64,000 nt of DNA, from the NCBI GenBank assembly GCA_031548025.1, contig JAVBRM010000027.1, positions 1 through 64,000 on the forward strand, read 5' to 3'. A program made the position numbers and the translations under genes. This DNA comes from UBA5239 sp031548025 (GTDB lineage Bacteria > Verrucomicrobiota > Lentisphaeria > Victivallales > Victivallaceae). Shown in pieces: positions 24,796-33,594 of this stretch. The notes beneath the pieces were generated by a model. That model was given only the letters and a program-made list of their open reading frames with translations, made no database searches and was not told the DNA's origin. Each line of letters starts with the position of its first letter. Position 1 is the stretch's first letter.

Positions 24796-27234
24796 ATGAG
24801 CAATATCAACAGCATAACCGTCAAAGCTCCCGGCTTTGCCAATAATGTTCAGGCAACTCCGGTACCGGTGCTGACTATTAAAAATATGGTGTCGTTTCCA
24901 TATACCCTGACCTCCGTGATGGTTGACCAGCCGGAAATCACCGAAATGCTCAAGAAAATTTCCGGCGATGAACGGTTGCTGGCGGTATTTCCGGAAATGC
25001 CGGAACAAAAACTGGTGGACGAACTGCCGATCAAAACCTCGATCCCGCAAGTCAGCTTCCGCGACGCCTATATCTGCCGGGTCGGTACCATGACCCGTAT
25101 CATCAAGATGCTGAATTTTCCCGACGGCACCGTCAGATTGCTGGTCCGCGGGCTGCGTCGAATCGTTTTTCTGAAATCGCAACCCGGTCAGAACGGTGAA
25201 CCGGGTATGGCTTTTGTGGAAGACCTGGCCGAGGACCGCGACGAAAGCGTGGAAACCGCCGCCATGCTCAAAAGCACCATCGCCCAATTCCAGGAAATCA
25301 TCGCATTCAGCTCCGGAGTTCCCGAAGAATTCAAGCTGGCAATCAGTACTCTGCATGATCCCAACCGGGTCGTGGACATGATGGCTGATACCCTGCCGAT
25401 AACCTTCCCGGAGAAACTCTCGCTCCTGGCCTACTCGCGTTTGAAAGAGCGGCTGGAAATGTTGATGGCGCTGCTCAACCGCGAAATCGAAGTCTCGCGC
25501 CTGAGCTCACAGATTCAGAGCCAGGTCCATGAAGCGATGTCCCGTTCGCAACGCGAATTTTATCTGCGCGAACAGTTGAAAACCATCAAGAAGGAACTCG
25601 GCGAAGAGACCGCCAATCCGGATATCACCGCATTCCGCCAGAAGCTGGAAAAACTGACTCTGCCCGAAGAAGTTAAGACGGTAATCGTCAAGGAACTCGA
25701 CCGGTTGGAAATGCTGCCGCAGGCTTCCCCGGAATACCATGTATCCTTTAACTATGTGGATTGGCTGCTCTGCATGCCCTGGGAGATTTATACCGAGGAG
25801 CGGCTGGATGTAACGGAAGCCGCTCAAATTCTTGACCGCGACCACTATGGACTGGAAGATGTCAAGGAGCGCATATTGGAATTTCTCTCGGTGCTGCAGC
25901 TCAAGGACGACCGCAAAGCCCCGATTCTCTGTTTTGTCGGCCCGCCCGGGGTCGGCAAGACTTCGCTCGGCCAGTCGATTGCCGAAGCCATGGGCCGTAA
26001 ATTTGTGCGGATCTCCCTCGGCGGCGTGCGCGACGAAGCGGAAATCCGCGGGCACCGCCGCACCTATATCGGCGCCCTCCCCGGCCGGATCATTCAGGGC
26101 CTGAAAAAAGCCGGTACTTCCAACCCGGTTTTTATGCTCGACGAAATCGACAAGCTCAGCAACGATTTTCGCGGCGACCCGTCTTCCGCTCTGCTGGAAG
26201 TGCTTGACCCGGCTCAGAATAAGACTTTCAACGATCATTTTCTCGAAATCGATTACGATTTGAGTTCGGTCATGTTCATCGCCACCGCCAACGTCGGTGA
26301 AATGATCCCGGGGCCGTTGCGCGACCGCATGGAAATCATCAATCTTCCCGGTTACACCGGTTTTGAAAAACGCCAGATCGCCAAGAGCTTTCTGGTCCCC
26401 CGCCAGATCACGGAAAACGGGCTCGGCAATCTCAAGGTGCATATCACTTTGCCGGCTATCGACGAGATAATCAACCACTATACCCGCGAGGCCGGAGTGC
26501 GCAATCTCGAGCGCACCATCGGTTCACTCTGCCGGAAGATCGCCCGGAAAGCGATCCAGGAAAAATATGAGAACGGCAAGTCGATCAGCGTCGGCGTCAA
26601 AGAAGTCGGCGAACTGCTCGGAGTCCGCAAGTTCCTGATGGATGAGGCCACCGCCAACCCGGAGCCCGGCACCGCCACCGGCATGGCCTGGACCGGTGTC
26701 GGCGGCACCATCCTCAGCATCGAAGCGACCATGCTTCCGGGAGGAAAAGGAGTGTTGAAACTCACCGGTTCGCTCGGCAACGTCATGAAAGAGAGTGCCG
26801 AAACCGCATTCAGCTATGTCCGGAGCATCTGCCGGGAATTCGATATCGATCCCAAGGTTTTCGATACCAATGATTTTCACATTCACGTACCCGATGGCGC
26901 CACCCCCAAGGACGGCCCGTCCGCCGGTATTGCCCTGGTGACGGCTCTGGTATCGCTGCTGACCAACCGCGCTCCCAAACCGTTTCTCTCCATGACCGGG
27001 GAAATCACATTGCGCGGCCGGGTAACCGCGGTCGGCGGCATCAAGGAAAAAGTGATTGCGGCTCTGCGTTCGGGTATCAAAAATATCGTCATGCCGGAGG
27101 AAAACCGCAAGGATCTCTCGGAAGTACCGGACAATGTCAAGGAAAAAATTAAATTCGAGTTTGTCTCCCACGCCGTCAACGCCCTGAAGTTCATCCTCAG
27201 CGAACCGGCCAAAACCGCGAGGAAGAAAAAATGA
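24796..27234 (+). CDS. lon: ATP-dependent Lon protease
   Basis: This is a full-length LonA protease of 812 residues. The N-terminal substrate domain covers residues ~25-225 and a coiled-coil linker follows (HEAMSRSQREFYLREQLKTI). The AAA+ module has Walker A GPPGVGKTS near 380 and Walker B VFMLDEIDKL near 445. The C-terminal protease domain has catalytic Ser in PKDGPSAGIALV near 706 and Lys in GGIKEKVIAALR near 749. It degrades misfolded and regulatory proteins in the cytoplasm. AAGGAAG lies 5 bases before the ATG. Its stop overlaps the LolA-like gene by 4 bases. Confidence 0.97.
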   Translation: MSNINSITVKAPGFANNVQATPVPVLTIKNMVSFPYTLTSVMVDQPEITEMLKKISGDERLLAVFPEMPEQKLVDELPIKTSIPQVSFRDAYICRVGTMTRIIKMLNFPDGTVRLLVRGLRRIVFLKSQPGQNGEPGMAFVEDLAEDRDESVETAAMLKSTIAQFQEIIAFSSGVPEEFKLAISTLHDPNRVVDMMADTLPITFPEKLSLLAYSRLKERLEMLMALLNREIEVSRLSSQIQSQVHEAMSRSQREFYLREQLKTIKKELGEETANPDITAFRQKLEKLTLPEEVKTVIVKELDRLEMLPQASPEYHVSFNYVDWLLCMPWEIYTEERLDVTEAAQILDRDHYGLEDVKERILEFLSVLQLKDDRKAPILCFVGPPGVGKTSLGQSIAEAMGRKFVRISLGGVRDEAEIRGHRRTYIGALPGRIIQGLKKAGTSNPVFMLDEIDKLSNDFRGDPSSALLEVLDPAQNKTFNDHFLEIDYDLSSVMFIATANVGEMIPGPLRDRMEIINLPGYTGFEKRQIAKSFLVPRQITENGLGNLKVHITLPAIDEIINHYTREAGVRNLERTIGSLCRKIARKAIQEKYENGKSISVGVKEVGELLGVRKFLMDEATANPEPGTATGMAWTGVGGTILSIEATMLPGGKGVLKLTGSLGNVMKESAETAFSYVRSICREFDIDPKVFDTNDFHIHVPDGATPKDGPSAGIALVTALVSLLTNRAPKPFLSMTGEITLRGRVTAVGGIKEKVIAALRSGIKNIVMPEENRKDLSEVPDNVKEKIKFEFVSHAVNALKFILSEPAKTARKKK

Positions 27235-27971
27235 CGAAATATCTGCTGCTGCCGGTAATTCTGTTGCTGCACCTCGGTGTCGCGGCCCAAAGCGCCGGTG
27301 AATTGAGTTCGGAACAGTTCCTTGACCTGCTTCGCCGCCCCCGCGGGGTGGAAACCTGGGGCAAACTCTCAGGCAGAATCGAACACGTCCGCAGCGACGG
27401 CAAAAAATTGTCCGCTCCGGTTTATATGGCGATGATGTTTACACAGCAGCAAATCTATTCCCAAGTGGTGGTGGACAACCGCCAGGGATATTTTATCGGC
27501 CAGACCTTCGAAGGAACCGACGCCGGCACCAGTGTCCTTCCCATGCACAAATCCAACTCCGGCGACGAACTGCTCGGCGAATATGGTTTGCGTCCGGAAG
27601 ACCTGACCATGAGTTTCATATACTGGGATTTTGTCGAAGAGCTGCCGCGGGAAACCATCAGCATGCGCGAATGCCGCGTGTTTCTGCTCCGCAAAGAGCA
27701 CGAACTGGTCCGGCTCAGCGTCAACACCGAATTTCTTTTTCCCATGCGGGCCAGTTGGTACAAGGACAAGTATGATCCTCAACAGCCGCCATACCGCAAT
27801 TTGGAAGCCACCAAATTCAAGGAAGTGCGCAAATTATGGCTGGTCACCCGGCTGCAATTGAACGGCCCCGGCTGGCGTACCCGGATCGATTTCACCGAAA
27901 CCGAAGCCGGTTTGCGTGAGGGCGGCACCCCGGCCGATCTCTTTATCAAAGAACTCCCCAAGGGTAAATAA
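27231..27971 (+). CDS. LolA-like outer-membrane lipoprotein-sorting protein
   Basis: This 246-aa protein has a signal peptide (MTKYLLLPVILLLHLGVAAQ). The body fits the LolA/LolB-like incomplete beta-barrel family: a long strand with GKLSGRIEHVRSDGKK, and RLSVNTEFLFPMRASW, then KLWLVTRLQLNGPGWRTRIDF near the end. Members of this wider group (often annotated outer membrane lipoprotein-sorting protein) carry lipids or lipoproteins across the periplasm. True LolA function here is not shown. It overlaps lon by 4 bases and is followed after 2 bases by a phosphatase gene. Confidence 0.75.
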   Translation: MTKYLLLPVILLLHLGVAAQSAGELSSEQFLDLLRRPRGVETWGKLSGRIEHVRSDGKKLSAPVYMAMMFTQQQIYSQVVVDNRQGYFIGQTFEGTDAGTSVLPMHKSNSGDELLGEYGLRPEDLTMSFIYWDFVEELPRETISMRECRVFLLRKEHELVRLSVNTEFLFPMRASWYKDKYDPQQPPYRNLEATKFKEVRKLWLVTRLQLNGPGWRTRIDFTETEAGLREGGTPADLFIKELPKGK

Positions 27972-27973
27972 TC

Positions 27974-28693
27974 ATGACCAGACAAACCGGCAAGTTACTG
28001 CCGTTGAGCAGCGTATACAATGTTCGCGATATGGGCGGATACACCGGAGCGGAGGGAAAAAAAGTCCAATGGGGCAAAGCTTACCGCTCGGGAGATTTGA
28101 ATACACTGTCCGACTGCGACATGGAATATTTGAATGACCTGGGAATCAGAACTTTTGTCGATTTTCGCGATGACAAAGAGCGGACCCATGCCCCCGACCG
28201 GCGGCCGCCATGTGTAGAGAACGTCCATGAACTGCCGATTCAGGTAGGCAATCTCCAGACCATCAAAGAGTTGTTGGAAAAAGATCCGGAACAATTTCTT
28301 TCCCATGCCAACCGTGCGTTGGTCCAGGATTTCAGCGATGTCTATCGGGCATTCTTCGCCATTCTGATGGCGGATGAATCGGCGCCGGTACTTTTCCACT
28401 GTTCGGCGGGCAAGGACCGCGCCGGTTTTGCGGCGGCCATGTTTCTTTCCGCTCTGGGCGTCGACCGCGAAACGGTCATCGCCGACTACCTGCTCTCCGG
28501 CAAGTACATCCAAGGGAAATATGACCGGGAACTCCAAAGTTATCCGGCCCTTGAACCGTTATTTCAAACCCGCCGCGAATATCTCACGGCAGGCCTCGAC
28601 ACCATTGACCAGGATTTCGGCGGCATCGACAATTACCTGACGGAAGTTCTGGAAGTTGATCTCGACAAAATGCGCCGGCTCTACCTCAATTAA
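27974..28693 (+). CDS. Tyrosine-protein phosphatase (Y_phosphatase3-type)
   Basis: This 239-aa protein has the catalytic loop HCSAGKDRAGFAAAM near residue 140, the HCxxGKDR form of the Cys-phosphatase P-loop found in bacterial tyrosine/lipid phosphatases. NVRDMGGYTGAEGKKV at the start and YRSGDLNTLSDCD are also family hallmarks. It could act on phosphotyrosine or phosphoinositides; the substrate is unknown. No signal peptide is present. It starts 2 bases after the LolA-like gene and is the last gene of the tolB-folC-lon run. Confidence 0.9.
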   Translation: MTRQTGKLLPLSSVYNVRDMGGYTGAEGKKVQWGKAYRSGDLNTLSDCDMEYLNDLGIRTFVDFRDDKERTHAPDRRPPCVENVHELPIQVGNLQTIKELLEKDPEQFLSHANRALVQDFSDVYRAFFAILMADESAPVLFHCSAGKDRAGFAAAMFLSALGVDRETVIADYLLSGKYIQGKYDRELQSYPALEPLFQTRREYLTAGLDTIDQDFGGIDNYLTEVLEVDLDKMRRLYLN

Positions 28694-28776
28694 ATAGTAT
28701 TTTTAATTTTTTTCTAATAGACTATTTGTTTTGTCGTATATCGAGATTTATATTATTGTTTTGGAAGGCTGATATA

Positions 28777-30375
28777 ATGAACAAGTATCTTTGGAATATT
28801 AGCTATCGGCATGCATTCTTTCTGATGCTTTGCTGTGGTGCGATTATGGCGTTTCTCGGAGTGCATCTGCACGAACTTGAGAGCGGTGATGAAACTCGGG
28901 TAGCCGGAATCGCCGCGGAAATGTTTCTTGAAGGCGATTATCTGCTCCCACGCCTCAACCATCAGCCCTTCGTTGAATATCCCCCTTTATATTATTGGAG
29001 CCAATCATTGTTTTTCGCCATTTTCGGAGTCAATGATTTTGCTTCCATTGTGACCTCAGCCTTCTGGGCGCTCGGTTCCGCGCTCCTGGTTTTCTTTATG
29101 GCCCGGCGCATGAATTTTCCGCCCTGGGTCGCCGGGGCTTCCGGAATTATCCTGATGAGCAGCGCCCAATTTATCGGCAATACCCGCCGCAGCATGGTGG
29201 ATATCGCTTTGGCTTTCTTTATCCTCTTTGCCATCAATGCATTTCACGGACTGTACGTCAATCGGAACAAATACTGGAAAAGTCTGTTTCTGGTCTTGTT
29301 TGCCGTCGGAATCTGCGGAGGAATTCTTACCAAAGGTTTGATCGGATTGGTCATGCCGATAGCCGTCCTGGGCTGCTGGCTGGTGGCCGGCGACATTCTC
29401 ATGCGCAAATTTTCCTGGGCCAATTACCTGTTTCTCGGGCTCGGCATGGCGATCGGTATGGCCGGAGCGGGCATATGGTATTACCTGATCTACCACAATC
29501 ACGGCTGGAAAATGCTCGATGAAACCCTGATCACCAACAATTTCGAGCGTTTCTCCGGTGAACAGAAAGACCATGCGGATTCTTTTCACTATTATATCTT
29601 AAACATCCAGACTCTTTTCTGGCCGTGGCTGCTGTTGCTTTTCGTGGCATTCTATCAGGCCTTCAAAGCGGTCAAAGCCAAATCCGTTCACTCTGCGGAA
29701 TTGCTTCTGCTTCTCTCTTTTATCCTCATTCCCTTTATCATTCTTTCCATCGCTTCGGCCAAACGAATTGTCTACCTGTTGCCGCTGTATGCTCCTTGCG
29801 CTTTGCTGTGCGGTTACTGCTTATTTAATTTCCCCGAAATTTTGAAACCATACCTGCCCGTGATCTTCAAATATCTGAAACCGCTACTTATCGGTGCGGC
29901 TTTCATTTTTTTCGCGGTAATGGCATTTCTGTCTTCACTGGAAGCGATAATTTATCCGATCCTGGGGGCACTGTGTTTGTTGGCGGTATTCTATGTCCGT
30001 GCCGCCAAATACAAACTTACGACCTTCTGCCTCTGCTTTGCGCTGGGTGTAGCTTCCATTCACACGATGGCCTCTTATTATATCAACAAGAATAATTCAT
30101 TGCGTCCTCTTTTCGAGGAATGCCGGACCATCGAAAAAAGCGGCGGGAAAATAGTTCTGGCCTCCCCCCAGGAACGAACCAACGGCGCGGCATACTTTTA
30201 TCTGCATCGGGACCTTCCGGTTACCCCCGATACCAAATCCCAGCCGCCGGAAGGCGAATATTGGCTCTACCGCACCAAATCTGGAATGCCGGGGAAGAAA
30301 TTCAATGACCATCACTACCTGGTCAGCCGGAAAGATTTTCCAGTCACGACCGCTACTAAAGAAGTTATCAACTAA
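28777..30375 (+). CDS. ArnT/PMT-like membrane glycosyltransferase
   Basis: This 532-aa integral membrane protein of about 12 hydrophobic segments belongs to the GT83/PMT-like family. The first periplasmic loop carries the catalytic-type acidic site (LHELESGDETRVAGIAAEM) and LNHQPFVEYPPLYYW, typical of ArnT relatives. It should transfer a sugar from a polyprenyl-phosphate donor to lipid A, a protein or another acceptor at the periplasmic face; donor and acceptor cannot be read. ATG 28777 is chosen because GGAAGG lies 8-9 bases upstream; an upstream in-frame TTG at 28726 has no such site. Its 3' end overlaps convergent tsaD by 8 bases. Confidence 0.9.
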   Translation: MNKYLWNISYRHAFFLMLCCGAIMAFLGVHLHELESGDETRVAGIAAEMFLEGDYLLPRLNHQPFVEYPPLYYWSQSLFFAIFGVNDFASIVTSAFWALGSALLVFFMARRMNFPPWVAGASGIILMSSAQFIGNTRRSMVDIALAFFILFAINAFHGLYVNRNKYWKSLFLVLFAVGICGGILTKGLIGLVMPIAVLGCWLVAGDILMRKFSWANYLFLGLGMAIGMAGAGIWYYLIYHNHGWKMLDETLITNNFERFSGEQKDHADSFHYYILNIQTLFWPWLLLLFVAFYQAFKAVKAKSVHSAELLLLLSFILIPFIILSIASAKRIVYLLPLYAPCALLCGYCLFNFPEILKPYLPVIFKYLKPLLIGAAFIFFAVMAFLSSLEAIIYPILGALCLLAVFYVRAAKYKLTTFCLCFALGVASIHTMASYYINKNNSLRPLFEECRTIEKSGGKIVLASPQERTNGAAYFYLHRDLPVTPDTKSQPPEGEYWLYRTKSGMPGKKFNDHHYLVSRKDFPVTTATKEVIN

Positions 30376-31432
30376 TAAACGGCACCCGAGTGATCATCGG
30401 AAGACGGGCAAAAGCATCGGCATCCAACGCTTTGGAGCTGTTTTCCAATGAATGCCAGGCCAGGCCGGCCACCATTGCGGCGTTGTCGGTGCAGTATTTC
30501 GGCGGAGCAATTCTCAAGACTGTACCCTTCGGGCACTTGGCGGTCAGACGGTCACGCAAAGGCTGGTTGCACGCCACTCCGCCGCACAGAACCAAGGTTC
30601 CCGCGCCGAATTCTTTAGCCGCGGCAACCGCTTTCCGGGTCAAGACGTCGACCACGGCTTCCTGATAGGAAGCAACCGTGTCATAAAGCAACTGTCCTTC
30701 CAATTTGCCGCCATAGCTTTTCACATGGTAAAGCAGCGCGGTCTTGATACCGCTGAAAGAAAAGTTATATTTATGCTCGGGGGCAATCGCCTTACCGGCC
30801 GCCCCGGTCAGGGGACGCGGGAAATTGAAAGCCTGCGGGTTGCCTTTTTCGCCGGTCTTCTGCATGACCGGCCCGCCGGGATAACCCAGCTCAAGCAATT
30901 TGGCGGCCTTGTCGAGAGCTTCACCGGCGGCGTCGTCAATGGTACAGCCAATCTGCCGGGCCTCGCCATTTTCATTGATCAACAATAGCGACGAATGTCC
31001 GCCCGACACCACCAGCGCCAGAATCGGATAGGTCGCCGGATCTTTCAAAACACCCAGATCGGAGTCGAGAAAAGTACCGTAAATATGACCGATAAAATGA
31101 TTGACCGGAATCAACGGCAACGAATTGCCGGCGGCAAGCCCTTTGGCATAGTTCAACCCGACCAGCAACGCGGGCATCAAGCCCGGACCGTTGGTCACGG
31201 CAATTGCCGCCAGGTCATGGAGGCCGATCCCGGCTTCCCGCAGGGATGCCTCGAGGACCGGTTTCAAAGCGATCAGATGTTCACGCGCCGCCAGCTCCGG
31301 AACCACGCCGCCGAAAACCGCGTGGCGGGCAATCTGGGTAGCCACCACATTGCTCAGCACCCGCGAACCGTTTTCGACGACCGCCGCCGAAGTTTCGTCA
31401 CAACTTGTTTCTATGCCTAATATCAAACTCAT
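30368..31432 (-). CDS. tsaD: tRNA t6A37 threonylcarbamoyltransferase
   Basis: The 354-aa protein has LILGIETSCDETSAAVV at the start, the metal-binding NHFIGHIYG near 110, LVVSGGHSSLLL and LCGGVACNQPLRDRL. All are diagnostic for TsaD/Kae1. Its length equals that of other bacterial TsaD proteins. With TsaB, TsaC and TsaE it makes N6-threonylcarbamoyladenosine at position 37 of ANN-decoding tRNAs. It lies downstream of rpmB and a tRNA-Lys(UUU) gene on the same strand, separated from rpmB by a terminator. That tRNA is itself an expected TsaD substrate. Confidence 0.97.
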   Translation of the reverse strand: MSLILGIETSCDETSAAVVENGSRVLSNVVATQIARHAVFGGVVPELAAREHLIALKPVLEASLREAGIGLHDLAAIAVTNGPGLMPALLVGLNYAKGLAAGNSLPLIPVNHFIGHIYGTFLDSDLGVLKDPATYPILALVVSGGHSSLLLINENGEARQIGCTIDDAAGEALDKAAKLLELGYPGGPVMQKTGEKGNPQAFNFPRPLTGAAGKAIAPEHKYNFSFSGIKTALLYHVKSYGGKLEGQLLYDTVASYQEAVVDVLTRKAVAAAKEFGAGTLVLCGGVACNQPLRDRLTAKCPKGTVLRIAPPKYCTDNAAMVAGLAWHSLENSSKALDADAFARLPMITRVPFIS

Positions 31433-31445
31433 ATCTCATCCCGAA

Positions 31446-31478
31446 AGAAAAAAAGCGCCGAATCTGTCGATCCGGCGC
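31446..31478 (-). terminator. Rho-independent terminator after rpmB
   Basis: On the minus strand a 10-bp stem with one mismatch (31478-31469 pairing with 31464-31455) and a 4-base loop is followed by a T-rich run (31454-31446). It lies between the rpmB stop and the tsaD start. Confidence 0.85.
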
Positions 31479-31498
31479 CATGATAAATTCTCAACTGT

Positions 31499-31726
31499 TC
31501 ACGCTTTGGTGAAATTTCCAGTTTTGATGCAGGAAGTACAAAGCTTGATCTTCTTGGTTCCCTGGGGGGTAGCAATGCTGACCGGCTGGATATTGGCGCC
31601 GAATTCGCGCTTGACATTCTTTACCACGTGGGTACCGATACCACCGGCTTTAATCGCAAGACCGCGGCGAGTGATATGGCCGCCGACTGTACGCTTCTTG
31701 CCGCAGAATTCACAAACTTTGCTCAT
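31499..31726 (-). CDS. rpmB: 50S ribosomal protein bL28, zinc-binding form
   Basis: This is a 75-aa bL28. The N-terminus KVCEFCGKKRTVGGHITRRG and the C-terminal KLCTSCIKTGNF together supply two CxxC pairs (C5/C8 and a pair near 63/66), the Cys-containing (C+) zinc-ribbon form. It sits in the large ribosomal subunit near the 23S rRNA exit region. The gene lies 41 bases downstream of tRNA-Lys and is followed by a strong terminator, so tRNA and mRNA may come from one transcript. Confidence 0.96.
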   Translation of the reverse strand: MSKVCEFCGKKRTVGGHITRRGLAIKAGGIGTHVVKNVKREFGANIQPVSIATPQGTKKIKLCTSCIKTGNFTKA

Positions 31727-31767
31727 TTTAAACTCCGTATATTAAAATATATTTACAAACAAAAAAA

Positions 31768-31843
31768 TGGTGAGCTGACTGGGATTCGAACCCAGGACCA
31801 CCGCCTTAAAAGGGCGATGCTCTGCCGACTGAGCTATCAGCTC
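31768..31843 (-). tRNA. tRNA-Lys (anticodon UUU)
   Basis: This is a 76-base cloverleaf on the minus strand. The 7-bp acceptor stem is GAGCTGA with TCAGCTC, discriminator A and an encoded CCA. The D arm is GCTCAGTCGGCAGAGC. The anticodon loop is CTTTTAA (anticodon TTT, A at position 37) on a CGCC/GGCG stem. The T arm is CTGGG-TTCGAAT-CCCAG. All pairings are canonical. Confidence 0.98.
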
Positions 31844-31876
31844 ACACCACACTGATTTTTCAATCAATGAGCTATT

Positions 31877-31904
31877 AATATAAGCCATGGTAATCATATT
31901 TCAA
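31877..31904 (-). promoter_or_regulatory. Promoter of tRNA-Lys / rpmB
   Basis: On the minus strand TTGAAA (31904-31899), 16 bases and TATATT (31882-31877) lie about 34 bases upstream of the mature tRNA 5' end. Confidence 0.5.
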
Positions 31905-32060
31905 ATCAATTTTTATAAAATTTTCAAAAAAAATCACACAAGTTTTTACGTCCGCCATTTTGAACTCTTTTTTGCAGGAATTATTGTATTAGTGATTTGA
32001 ATTTTCTGGAAGAAATGGCAGATTAGTCAAATTATCGTCTGAACATAACCATGCGTGCAA

Positions 32061-32098
32061 AACCCCGCTGTTCAAGAGCTTATCCTGAAGGCGGGATT
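32061..32098 (+). other. Leader hairpin before the first PilT-type gene
   Basis: Arms 32061-32074 and 32086-32098 pair almost fully (one mismatch, one bulge, one G-T) around an 11-base loop. The hairpin lies 30 bases before the ATG at 32128. There is no T-run after it, so it is a leader structure or a weak pause site, not a clear terminator. The rest of 31905-32127 shows nothing else recognisable. Confidence 0.5.
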
Positions 32099-32127
32099 CT
32101 GTTAACTCAGAAAGGAATCATTTTCTT

Positions 32128-33579
32128 ATGGATCCATCAATTCAATGGTTCATCTACGGGATGGTAGCCAACGAAATGGCTACTGTCGAATACTGTCAGG
32201 CAATTTATGACCAACTGGCAGAAAAAAATGTCGAAGCATTCGCCCAGGAAATCCTCAATCAATTGGCGGAAAATTATTCCACTCAGGAAGAACTCGACAT
32301 GGTCCTGGAAAACGTCCAGCAGTTACTCAACTATGGAGTGGAACAGGCCGCGACCGGCGCCCTGCCCGAACTTCCCGGAATGTCTTCAGACGCGGGCGCG
32401 ACATTTGTCTCCGGCGAGCTGCCATCCCTGGACAATATCGACGCCATGTCCGACGAACAATTGGCGGAAGTCGTCAAAAATACGTTGAATACTCTACGGG
32501 TGATGGGAGCCAGCGATTTGCACTTTTCGGCCGGCTCGCCGCCGTTTATCCGCCGCAATATGATGGTGGAGCGCCTCAGCAACCGTCCCTTGACCGATAC
32601 CGAGGCCGCGCGTCTCAATACGGTACTGCTTAGTCCGGAACAAATGGAGATTTTCAAAAAAGAAAACGACCTGAGCTATGCGCTGCAGATCGGCAATTGC
32701 CGTTTCCGTACCGCGCTGATGCTGCAGAAAGAGGGTATCTCCGGCAGTTACCGCCTGGTCCCTGACCATATCAGCGAACTGGAAAATCTCGGTTTCCTCC
32801 CCAAAGACATCCCGACCATCAAGCGGTTGCTGGACTATCATAACGGGCTGCTGCTGGTGACCGGTCCGTTGGGCAGCGGCAAGACTTCCACTCTCGCTTC
32901 CATGGTGGAGGTGGTCAATGCCAACCGCCACGACCATATAATCACCGTTGAAGACCCGATTGAAATTCTGATCCCGTCCAAAAACTGCAACGTTACCCAA
33001 CGTCAGATCGGCGACCATACCAATTCTTATCATACCGCGCTGCGCGGCGCCTTGCGCGAAGACCCGGACGTCATCGTCATCGGCGAACTCCACGACCTGG
33101 AAACCATCGAAAACGCCATTACGGCTTCCGAAACCGGGCACCTGGTTATCGGCACCATGCATACCGGCGACTCGGCCAATACCCTGAACCGCCTGCTTGA
33201 CGTTTTCCCGCCCACCCAGCAGCCGCAAATTCGCGCCATGACCTCCGGCAGCTTGCGAGGCATCGTCTGCCAGAAACTGGTCCCCGGTATAAGCGGCAAT
33301 CTCGAACTGGTTTATGAGATCCTGATCAACACCCCCGCGGTAGCCAGTATCATCGGCGACGGCAAGACTCACCAGTTGAAGGCCGTGCTGCAGACCGGTT
33401 CGCGGCAAGGCATGTGCACCATGGACAACTGTATTTTTGAAAAATTCCAGGCCGGTTTAATCGGCGTGGAAGTGGCTCTTGCCCACATAAAAGACCAGAA
33501 CTTGCTCAAGCAGATCAAAGACAAAGTCGCCCTGGCCGAAGCCCGGAAACTGGCCGAAGCGTCCAAAAAGAAAAAGTAA
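32128..33579 (+). CDS. PilT/PilU-family retraction ATPase with N-terminal extension
   Basis: This 483-aa secretion/pilus ATPase has an unrelated acidic N-terminal extension of ~120 residues. A PilT-like N-domain follows (LRVMGASDLHFSAGSPP). The core has Walker A GPLGSGKTSTLAS near 245, an Asp/Glu box in EDPIEILIPSKN, Walker B DPDVIVIGELHDLETI near 313 and MHTGDSANTLNRLLDVFP. Departures from PilT (GPLGSGKTS, GELHD) suggest a PilU-like accessory role. It would power pilus retraction at the inner membrane. It lies 15 bases upstream of a canonical PilT gene. AAGGA lies 11 bases before the ATG. Confidence 0.92.
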   Translation: MDPSIQWFIYGMVANEMATVEYCQAIYDQLAEKNVEAFAQEILNQLAENYSTQEELDMVLENVQQLLNYGVEQAATGALPELPGMSSDAGATFVSGELPSLDNIDAMSDEQLAEVVKNTLNTLRVMGASDLHFSAGSPPFIRRNMMVERLSNRPLTDTEAARLNTVLLSPEQMEIFKKENDLSYALQIGNCRFRTALMLQKEGISGSYRLVPDHISELENLGFLPKDIPTIKRLLDYHNGLLLVTGPLGSGKTSTLASMVEVVNANRHDHIITVEDPIEILIPSKNCNVTQRQIGDHTNSYHTALRGALREDPDVIVIGELHDLETIENAITASETGHLVIGTMHTGDSANTLNRLLDVFPPTQQPQIRAMTSGSLRGIVCQKLVPGISGNLELVYEILINTPAVASIIGDGKTHQLKAVLQTGSRQGMCTMDNCIFEKFQAGLIGVEVALAHIKDQNLLKQIKDKVALAEARKLAEASKKKK

Positions 33580-33594
33580 AGCGGAGATTCAGCT

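Noticed and set aside
31784..31812. Short dyad near the tRNA considered as a terminator
   Set aside because: It is the T arm and anticodon arm of tRNA-Lys on the minus strand.
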